In this document: positions 56,094 through 64,000 of the stretch, in pieces | Layout of the letters: each line of letters opens with the position of its first letter | How positions within the stretch are numbered: the first letter of the stretch is position 1 | Assembly (NCBI GenBank): GCA_019055375.1 | Contig: JAHQIW010004625.1 | Coordinates: 62,001 to 126,000, forward strand | From: Parelaphostrongylus tenuis | Lineage: Eukaryota; Nematoda; Chromadorea; Rhabditida; Metastrongylidae | Length of the DNA stretch: 64,000 nt | Direction of reading: 5' to 3' | The notes under the pieces: generated by a model | What the model was told of the DNA's origin: nothing | Databases searched by the model: none | Seen by the model: only the letters and a program-made list of their open reading frames with translations | Translations under genes and position numbers: made by a program

Positions 56094-56466
56094 CTAAAAA
56101 TGACTTTACATTTTTCCTGATTTTTGAACCGTTAATGGAACAGGATTTGTAAGGTCCAATTTATTTATGGTAAGGAAGATTGCAGGAATTCTCATTATAG
56201 GCTACAACAAAAAGCGTTATCAATCATAGATTCAAGACCGTATTGCTCATCTTGTGAGTAAGGAGACTCTCAAAACGTAGTGTCCGCCGTTAATTCGACG
56301 TTTACCGTGCTCAAAACTCTTCTAGGGCTCAAGCCCGAATACCTAGACTATGATTTTTTTTCACATTTTCATATCATTTCGTGAGCATCGTTCCACCGTA
56401 GGTAAGGAACTGTTACATGGAAGCGACGGTGTTAGTAATGTCGAAAATGTTGCTTGATCCACTCAC

Positions 56467-56604
56467 CATGTCGGCCATTGTAATCATTTCTGTGGCAAAT
56501 ACAATAGCGTTGGGAGGTGTACCAGACGGAAGTACAAACGTGAAAGAAACCATAATCGTTACCGGCAGCATTAAAACGAATGGATGGATTTGCATCTCAA
56601 CAGC
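56467..56604 (-). CDS. SLC13 gene B exon: GTPPN signature
   Basis: Acceptor ccttatcag, donor gtgagt, 138 nt, intact. AVEMQIHPFVLMLPVTIMVS then [20 protein letters not shown], consistent with the sodium:sulfate symporter signature region. Confidence 0.83.
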
Positions 56605-57494
56605 CTGATAAGGTATATTCATTAAAGTAAACAATTAATGAAAAGTTTATTGAAGTTTGAAAAAAATTATTTGAGAGAAATTTGAGATATTCGGGATCTG
56701 TCTGGATTATTCTCTACATTCAAACGCTTCAGAAAGTACTTGTGGAAAACAAGCGCAAGAATGCTGAAAGAGGAGCAACTTTCGGAGCCCAAGTTGGAAA
56801 TCGAATCAGTGATTATCTTTACCGGGTGCCCACATGCTATTTACTGCAGTACAAAGGCCCTAATCTAGCGTCCTCCCAGTTATGTTTCAAGCTTATTACG
56901 CTATCATCAATCAAACGTCAGAGGGACCAATCTGGGGAGCGCAAAGTGGCACTGAAGCTAGTTAAGCCGAAATTGTAGTTAAGATCACAATGTCTGGCCG
57001 TTATTTGCCTCCTGTCCACATTAAGCAATAAATAAAAGCTCAACATTGTCTCTCCAAAGTGCTGGGGCTTTTTTTGCAAATATCAAGTATGTATTCCTCA
57101 TTCCTCATAAATAACTTATTAAGCGCTTTTTCGAAATAGTCACCTCCACAGCTTTATCAATATACGGTTGACGGCAATTCTCAAAGGTTGGTGAACATTT
57201 TCTCTGTATGTTCTAAAAAAACTGGAACTTCATAGCTATCCGTAATAAGATGCCACGCTAGTGGAAACCCGAACAATTTTTCACTTTTATGTGTTTTGTA
57301 CGGCCTATCAGTGCTTGTAAAATATATGCACTCGACTATCACTACGTATAACAGTTGAATTTAAAATAATGAAAAAATTTCAAACAATACTACCACGACA
57401 ATTACCAAGGCCGACTACTGTTGAATATGGTATGCTTCAATGGTTCTCAACTTTTTTTTAAGCTATACGCAAGATGTTATAATATTCCTTATTC

Positions 57495-57533
57495 GCCAGC
57501 TGACGTTTCGGCAACTCGCCTTCTTCAGAGCCT
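57495..57533 (-). ncRNA. Hammerhead-like motif (PLE-type), decayed
   Basis: On minus: AGGCT, CTGAAGA, stem II GGC/GCC after one extra A, GAAA, CGTC, AGCTGGC. Core CTGANGA and GAAA are present and a GTC cleavage triplet precedes the stem I partner. The extra base before stem II and short stems make activity doubtful. Confidence 0.42.
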
Positions 57534-58569
57534 AGAAAGGTCATGTTGTCTAGAGTCCAATCAGTCAGTCATCATTGTTACTCCTATAGAAAAAATCATC
57601 AAGCCTAATTTTCAATCGCATCAAGCACAAAATCAACTCTTAACATACTCTCCGCTTTTTACATGTGTTGCACCAAATAATTCAAGTGGAGATCACCGGA
57701 AGCAGCACACATGGGCTCGTAATGCACCTTACCCATCAAAATAACACTCTTATATACTGACTAAAATCACGTGTGATAACGAGGCATTCCTCCCTGCGGT
57801 TCATAGTTGGGTTGGTGGCATTAATCCAAAGTGCTTCCATAATTTTTCACGCTGATGTTTTTTTGTTCCTGATGATGGTAATTTCAATGTCAAAATCAAC
57901 TCCGTCGTGTTTCTGTTCTCTATGCGCCACGATTAGCGCTTACGAGATATCAAGCAGATAAAAGGGATGTCTGAACCTGCACTACTTGTGATAAATGATC
58001 GTCTAACCATCAAAATAAGTTAGTAGAACTGTGATATTAGATGAAAGGGATCATTGAAGTGATTAACACTCAAGTTCAATGGTGAATGTTCCGCTTCATT
58101 CCATCCCAATGAGAAGGATGGGAATAGCGAAAATTTGGTGAAGCAAACAATCAGTTTACAAAGTGTGGGTACATACCCTCATAACTTATTTGTGAAATTA
58201 TGCGGGAGCGCCTTAACTTGAAAATCTTCAAGATTCCAAGCAAAATCGACTCAGCCAGCATTTCGCGAAATTCACGAAGAAGGAGAAAGCCTCAAACACC
58301 AATCGAAACAGCACACACTGATCGAGCCTTTGAGCGGTGAATGCAAGAAGGCCGAATCTGATGTTGGAATCGAAGAGATCCACTGTCGACAGGATGATGA
58401 TCATATGCAAATGGTATAAATGGCAACAGTGCGATTAAATCCAACCCCAAAACTTCCTAAACTCATGACAGGTTGTTGTTCTTAAGCTCTTGTAATAAAG
58501 ATTATATTGCACAAGATTCTAGTTAAGAATTGAATTTACGAAACTAACAAAAGGATTAGCTATGAGAAA

Positions 58570-58654
58570 AAATGCCTGTCATAAATCCTGTTCCTTGAAA
58601 ATCCACAAGAAGAGAAGTAGGAGAAAGCAGGCAATCACGGACTTTTCCGCGTAA
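58570..58654 (-). pseudogene. SLC13 gene B exon with one-base deletion
   Basis: Acceptor cttatttcag. YAEKSVIACFLLLLFLWIFK, then a missing C near 58602 turns EPGFMTG into EQDL-stop. No GT donor where gene A has one. Confidence 0.72.
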
Positions 58655-59096
58655 CTGAAATAAGATGATCTCAATTGGAAAAGAATGGACCGTACCACCA
58701 CATTAATTCTAAGTCGACTTGAACTTTCCAGCGGTGTCGTTTTGAGAGAAGAAATTCAGTGAGCTTATTTTTAGGTTTTACCAATGGAGAGGAGTAGATA
58801 CAGCGCAATGGTCACTTAGAAGTACCGTTGAGTAGTCAGAGTCATTGGCTAGGTCCCGCTCCAAAAGTAAATTGATCTCTACTGGAGTCAAAAGCAACAC
58901 CTACTTGCTCAGAGGAAAAAAAATTATCTAGTACATCGATATGTTACCGGCAGTTAATCCATGAGCAACATATCCGTTCAGTCAACTGTGCAAAGCTTAA
59001 TGAACCGAGTCTATGACAAATCACTGAGAAGTCAATAAAGCCAAAGTTTAATCCATTTGTCATATGTTTTGACACCTTTTAAATGGAAAAACGTAC

Positions 59097-59282
59097 CTCA
59101 TTTCGGGTAGTTCAATGTATTTCTGGTGCAGCAGTTCAGAGACACGCGCATTCTTTCCGGGTGCATTTCTAAGGAAGAATAGACACAAGGTGCCCCAGGC
59201 CGCCAAGAGACAACACCACATTAACGGACATGCGAATAAAAACCATGTCACATAATCAATCGTTACATCACTGCCGAATAGT
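59097..59282 (-). CDS. SLC13 gene B exon: equivalent to gene A exon 8
   Basis: Acceptor ggattacag, donor gtacgt, 186 nt. [20 protein letters not shown], then FLRNAPGKNARVSELLHQKY. Confidence 0.82.
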
Positions 59283-59513
59283 CTGTAATCCATTTCAGTT
59301 AAGATCAACTTACAGGAGAAAACCCTTACATGTAGTTACCCTTACATAACGGCAAGTTCACATGTAACAGCCTAATGATTCGCATCTTATTTTATCATTT
59401 ATACCATTTTCGAATCATCAAGAACACTTCCAGATTTAAGATTCTTTTCATTTTAATCACTTGTAGTGGTGGTATGATGTTTCAAATATATCCATAGATG
59501 GTGCAAAACTCTC

Positions 59514-59586
59514 ACGTCAGGCGGGTCTCGAGCCCTCAGCTCACTCTATCCGAGAGCGCGTGCTCTATCCGTTACACTAGCAACGC
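59514..59586 (-). repeat. tRNA-like foldback element, copy 5
   Basis: 73 nt with the same box layout; T arm decayed (gggtctcgagccc). Flanks gatggtgcaaaact and ttttgcacagcactct. The downstream part cagccagcagttaacgg matches the outer unit of the 51.1 kb copy. Confidence 0.68.
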
Positions 59587-59699
59587 CCATTTTGCACAGC
59601 ACTCTTTCTACGATACAGCGCATATACCTGTCAACAGCCAGCAGTTAACGGACTAACTCGGGTAGTTACAGAATTATTTTCGTTCCAATTATATCTTAC

Positions 59700-61140
59700 A
59701 TGACACCAATAACGATGATTTCTAATAATGTCAAGCCTGTTTTCAAGAAGTCACAACTTTTTTTCACTTAGATTACATAATTTTCTGACTGGACACTGTA
59801 TACATAACTAAACCTCTTCAAGGATAGTATAGACCCTGCTTATCCTCCTTTCATGTATTTCTGTAATAATCATCGCCCATGGTGAGCCTGCTTTGAATAC
59901 ACCGCGTTCGAGGTGTGGTCTGTGGTCTAGAAATCTCTTCCATCTGTTAATGCTGTTGGCCAGCATGTACCTCAAGCACGTCATCCCTTATCGCTTGATA
60001 AGATGTATCACCACTCTTGAGTCCACGTCACTGTTCTTTTCTCCCATCTTTAGTCGCCTTTTCTTATTTGAGTGGCTCAGCTCATCGTTAATATCGATGC
60101 TTTTCCTGGATCTTAGATGGTTTCTGTTTAGAAGATTTCTCATTGCATATTCAGCTAGACGTTAAGTACGTTGGCTAATATTCTAGAACGCATCATTCAA
60201 GCAATATATGAGCGGAGTACATTCTCGATAGAGTTGAAGTAGTAGTTCATGCCTCTGTCGCAGGACAGAGTGATAAGATTATCGTTAGTTCGAAGCGGTC
60301 AGATCAGTTCTTGCTTTGTACGCTGGTTTTTCTTTCCGAAAGATCAAGGAGTTACCCATACCGATCTTCTTCTTTGGAGCAATTTGCTTCAAAAATGTTA
60401 TGCGTCAATTAAACTTCCAGGTTTTCAGTCTCCATCTTCAGAAAACAATCAAGCTCATTTTATTGATCTTCGCTTCAAATCTCCTCACCACTTGTTTTCG
60501 TTCAATACAAGCCTAGTAGAATCTTCTTTTTCTCTTCGTTGTTGACATTGAAAATCGCTTTTGTTTTCTGGTTATTGTTGAAAAAACTGATGATATCTTG
60601 CAAATTGGAAATTTAACGAGAGTTTGTCATCAGTTCGTATCCCTTTCTCGTTCCAGATGACCTATTTGAATAAGAGCAGAAATGCGTTCAAAGACATTAG
60701 CAGAGATACTGTCACTTGGTCAAACTCATTTTCCTGTAAGAGCAATGAAAAATCGGTGGACTGCAAAGTTTTAGCAGTATTTGATTCTTTCTTAGGTAAT
60801 AAGCAGGTGATTAAGTTTTTGGTGTTTTTGATTGATTTAAAGAATTGTTTAAATCGGTATGTCACCCTTTTAGATCAAAAGCAATTGGGCACACTTACCA
60901 TGCACATTAATGTTGAATATGCTAACACTGGTGTTCTGAAAATGCTATAAGGAGATTCTAAGAAGAGTTGTGAATTTTCTAATAAATTTCCTGATTCTCA
61001 TTTGCTTAGAATGGTCCATACATATCCAATTTTGTAAAAGCAAGCTCCACCAGCAAAAGAGGAGATCTCCTGCCTGCTCAATGAAACCCTTCCAATAGGA
61101 TGTCTAATGCGAAATACCAATTTTTCGGCTTTCTGGTTCC
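59700..61140. other. SLC13 gene B intron with unassigned ORFs
   Basis: Plus-strand frames at 59.89-60.17, 60.25-60.55 and 60.62-60.95 kb have no splice partners or domains. They are hydrophobic or low-complexity and probably spurious. Confidence 0.35.
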
Positions 61141-61161
61141 GCGTATGAATTGTTCACTTAC

Positions 61162-61296
61162 TCAGGCAGTTGTCCTACCAAAACCAGATTTATCGGTATG
61201 CCTGTTAGCATCCCCGCGCCGCCAATATTCGCCGCAATGCAGATGGAAATCATCATGAAAGCTGACATTTGCTTGAAATTTATCCTCTTTTGCGTT
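61162..61296 (-). CDS. SLC13 gene B exon: GIPIN region
   Basis: Acceptor tcctttcag, donor gtaagt, 135 nt. ICIAANIGGAGMLTGIPINL then VLVGQLPE. The GTPTN of gene A is GIPIN here, so substrate contacts differ. Confidence 0.82.
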   Translation of the reverse strand, partial: NAKEDKFQANVSFHDDFHLHCGEYWRRGDANRHTDKSGFGRTTA

Positions 61297-61679
61297 CTGA
61301 AAGGATTGCTTAAGATCCAACAGTTTTCAACAAATTTGTTTGCTGTCACTTACATGCGAAACCGGAAAATTCTTCAGCAAAATCAAGAACTAGAAATATT
61401 TTAAACCCAGTGATGTAGAGTGATGTGCAAGACTTTTGCTTCGAGTAAGACTCTAGCCCACATTTCACCTTTTCGGGTATCACGTACTCGAACGAGTATA
61501 TTTACGGGCTATACTGTAACATTATACCACCTCTAAAAAAGGATAAATGAGAAGAATTCTATCTGATCATCAAATACCCAGTATGATTTAGCGTGGTTGG
61601 GTTCAATGTCGACATCAACTACCCACCCCAGACCGCTCCGGTTGTTTACTGAAAGGAAGATGCGTTGTAGCGTAAGAAG

Positions 61680-61802
61680 AGTGGCGTCAAAACAGGCGTC
61701 GGCAGTTCAACGGGTTGGCCCCGCCCCCCCCCCCCCCCCCGATAAAGTAAAATGTGGAATCGAGTGTCAAATCCCAACTGACGTAAAAGTTTCCACTCAG
61801 CT
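61680..61802 (+). repeat. Decayed tRNA-like foldback element with a poly-C run
   Basis: aacaggcgtcggcagttcaa and caaatcccaactgacgtaaaag preserve the ends of the tRNA-like core. Its centre is replaced by a C run of 18 bases (about 61723-61740). A further decayed copy in the opposite sense begins near 61412. Confidence 0.55.
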
Positions 61803-62491
61803 TTCACCGTAAACTAAGATTTTCTTTTTCCTGTCAGTATATAGAGCACAGTATAGAGCAATTTGAATGAAGTCCATGATCACAGATTGGGTACGTTTGC
61901 AAAAACACAATCAGGGTGATCAGTGGAACCTTGGGCGTCATGTATACGAATGACAACATCAGGACTAAAACATTTGTCAGCTAAGTTTTCAAAGGCGATG
62001 TCGAAGTCACTGATGTGACAGGTAGATTAGTTTACAGAGGCTATAAATAGGATGACTCTACCGCGCCACGTAATCAATATCCTTTTCTAATGGCTCAATA
62101 ACTGACAGAGTAATAGCCAGAATTTCCTATTACTTAGTTAGATACTTAAACGCCCATCTTTACTGATAGTGCGAGCTACAGAACAGGAAAACTGCTCTGT
62201 TTTAGCTGTTTTGTTCCCCGGAGTCACGAGGTAACTAGCCGAGGCTTCTCTCAGGTTGTCACCACACTAGAGCAGTCGCCGGTCCTCAAGAATCAGAGGA
62301 ATATTACCACCTCGCGACTAGCAAGCTACCAAAACGGTGATCATAGCTGGTACTTTCTATTATGCGGTTAAATTGGATGACAAACTCTAGAAAAGGCCGC
62401 ATATATTGTTCCTGCCTCCTCAATCGATGATTTGACGAGAGAAAAATACCTTTTTTGTCAGCTGATTTGGCAAAAGTTTCTCAGAACATAC

Positions 62492-62593
62492 TGGAGTTTT
62501 TGGTCCACTTTATAAGATGAGATAAGTTCCATGATTAACGATTGTACTAGCGGCACCATCATAGAAATGGTAGCTGTGTTTGAAATGGACATA
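62492..62593 (-). CDS. SLC13 gene B exon: first SNT motif
   Basis: Acceptor tcactttag, donor gtatgt. MSISNTATISMMVPLVQSLI then MELISSYKVDQKL. Equivalent to gene A exon 6. Confidence 0.78.
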
Positions 62594-62958
62594 CTAAAGT
62601 GAAGAAGCGATAGAATTTTTCAAGACATTTCCAAAGATAAAATCTGGAAAGTGGTAAATGGTCGCAGAATGTCGTTAGATCAAAGAACTGTTAGGGATCA
62701 CATATTTGATTATAGCAACGAATTGTGCATGATAAGAACCATCGCGTCTTTTCAGAGAGCACGGTTAAGACCTGCACAATGCTCTATTCTCATTAACTAG
62801 ATTACTCGGTACTTTCCCGTTATCCGTGCCCTGTTTCGACTCTTTGAAAAAAATGTTTTCTTGGGTAATCAGTCTCAGTTCTTTCTATTTTGACTGCCAC
62901 TTGAAGTGGTATGATCTTACTGTATACCCAATATGTGGAGTACTGTGCAAAAACGATT

Positions 62959-63029
62959 GCGTCAGCCGGGATTCGAACCCAGATCTCACTTTTTCCAGGA
63001 GCGTATGCTAACCGATGCACTACCGACGC
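62959..63029 (-). repeat. tRNA-like foldback element, copy 6
   Basis: On minus GCGTCGG...CTGACGC reversed here as gcgtcag to ccgacgc; T arm GGGTTCGAATCCC intact, A-box-like TAGTGCATCGGTTAGC. Arms gtggagtactgtgcaaaaac (62936-62955) and gtttttgcacagcactccac (63039-63058) pair over 20 bp with one mismatch, the best-preserved hairpin arms in the window. Confidence 0.8.
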
Positions 63030-63173
63030 TCGTTTTGCGTTTTTGCACAGCACTCCACATAACGATTATCAAGCATCAAATCAGATCAGTGCCGCAGTTA
63101 AGACTAAGGAGAAGTTTGACGAATTGGAGTGAGTCGGGTTCTTGCCGCATCCCGCCTACAGTCCAAATGATGA

Positions 63174-63235
63174 GCGTCGGTAGTGCATCGGTTAGCATAC
63201 GCTCCCGGAAAGAGTGAGATCTGGGTTCAGGGCTT
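63174..63235 (+). repeat. tRNA-like foldback element, copy 7, 3'-truncated
   Basis: GCGTCGGTAGTGCATCGGTT then AGCATACGCTCCCGGAAAGA, breaking off inside the T arm at ggttcagggc. Lies 145 bp from copy 6 in opposite orientation, with no left hairpin arm. Confidence 0.6.
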
Positions 63236-63921
63236 TGAAGTTGCGCTATATCAGCGGAAACGAAAATAAAATTCTCATTCAACCATTACTCGCTGATCAA
63301 AGCTTATCCCTTGACTACTTAATAACCATTCGATAGTTTGGATTTAGCTAATTCCAATTATGTGTTTGGTTTTTAAGAGAAAGAAAGGTGCAGACGAGAA
63401 AAAATATCTAATTTTGCGGAACCCAATCATCTTTTGGCTATTACAGCGCAACAGGAAGCTCTTTTTAGAAACCTAGTACATTATTGGAATCCCTGAGATT
63501 TGATCTATTGACTAAGACAGTGGATGAAAATCTAAATTGCTTTGTCCAGCAAGAAATCTTTGAATGAGGAACAAAATACTAATTTTGTCATTAAAGCATA
63601 AGATTGGAGCCATTTTGGGAATTCAAGTCCTCTTGCTTCGAGCTATTGAACAGCTATTAGAACTTCAAAGAAGCCTACGAATTTCGTTTCTTCTGAGGTG
63701 TCGAAACAGGGAATGGAGAAGCGATAAGTCCTGGTTATTCTTTCGTAAAAGCACCACCTACTACATTTTGGCGAGTTTATAAATAATTTCATTACATCAT
63801 AGTGATAAAAATGACACGCATGGTCATTAATTTGCTTCTTTCCCTTCTGAGAACTTGTTGCAGTAAAGCTCGAGCATTCACAGACTAGTGTCGCCAGCGT
63901 AGGAGGATAAAATGCACTCAC

Positions 63922-63966
63922 TTGGTACATTGTTAGGACACAGAACACTATAACATAAGCTAACAT
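63922..63966 (-). CDS. Possible first exon with signal peptide
   Basis: ATG at 63966 opens MLAYVIVFCVLTMYQ, then a perfect gtgagt donor in phase 0. The short hydrophobic start suits a secreted or membrane protein. No second exon was identified, and chance is quite possible for 15 codons. Confidence 0.2.
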
Positions 63967-64000
63967 AGGCTAAATCAATAACTGTTTCATAGAGTTGATT

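Larger units (their letters stand above)
55956..62593 (-). pseudogene. SLC13 paralogue, gene B, with missing exons and a frameshift
   Basis: Six exons matching gene A were found: SNT motif (62492-62593), GAGMLTG region (61162-61296), FGSDVTIDYVTW (59097-59282), YAEKSVIACF (about 58570-58654), GTPPNAIVF (56467-56604) and the C-terminus (55956-56093). Splice phases match those of gene A. However, the exons equivalent to gene A 10, 11 and 12 ([25 protein letters not shown]) are not visible between 56.6 and 58.6 kb. The 58.6 kb exon has lost one C in its P-G codons (KEPGF reads KEQDL then stop), and its donor is not recognisable. Without the second Na+ clamp the product could not work. This may be a true pseudogene or a collapsed, error-bearing part of the assembly. 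Upstream exons would lie beyond the window. Confidence 0.75.

Noticed and set aside
63643..63966. Full 107-codon minus ORF as a gene
   Set aside because: Only the first 15 codons before gtgagt look meaningful; the rest lacks coding character.

Overview
The window reads as AT-rich, intron-rich animal nuclear DNA, most likely from a parasitic nematode of the strongylid/hookworm kind. The supporting signs are small exons with gtaagt/gtgagt donors and ttncag/tttag acceptors, an SLC13 (INDY/NaC-like) transporter, two decayed RTE-clade non-LTR retrotransposons, many mariner/Tc1 remnants, Penelope-like element (PLE) debris, and tRNA-derived repeats. The species assignment is inference. Nothing looks bacterial: there are no operons, CRISPR arrays or rRNA genes. 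Only a small share is coding.

Layout. 0-9.6 kb: a mariner tail; a small two-exon gene on the minus strand (1.0-2.1 kb); a three-exon membrane-protein candidate on plus (4.2-5.3 kb); then a PLE endonuclease remnant and a 490-bp PLE foldback. 9.67-23.4 kb: five or six small plus-strand exons in consistent splice phase spell a Ser/Pro-rich protein I do not recognise. Its introns hold an inverted pair of tRNA-like repeats, mariner copies, an RTE element (14.2-16.9 kb) and more PLE debris. 23.4-31.7 kb: mostly repeats, including a hammerhead ribozyme with every core position intact at 25.32 kb, and a possible small secreted-protein gene at 30.4-31.2 kb. 31.7-48.7 kb: a 14-exon SLC13 gene on minus (gene A), about 625 residues, with an unusual Lys/Glu/Ser-rich N-terminal extension. 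A second RTE element sits in its last intron. 49-55.9 kb: little beyond repeats, a tRNA-like element, a 60-bp palindrome and a second PLE foldback. 55.9-62.6 kb: a tandem SLC13 paralogue (gene B) that lacks three internal exons, has a frameshift, and is probably a pseudogene or a damaged assembly. 62.9-64 kb: two tRNA-like copies and a possible signal-peptide exon at the edge.

Three things stand out. First, hammerhead ribozymes: one intact, one with an intact core but weak stem I, and several decayed, mostly inside PLE repeats arranged as inverted pairs. Second, a repeat family in which a 67-73 nt tRNA-like cloverleaf forms the tip of a hairpin, because its flanks are inverted repeats about 16 bp long. 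Third, a cluster of single-base insertions in SLC13 gene A exons 9-13, plus a nearby tandem duplication whose two copies differ only by indels. Together these suggest uncorrected long-read sequence in this part of the assembly rather than true gene decay.

All exon models are by-eye splice and frame reading without alignment or transcript evidence.
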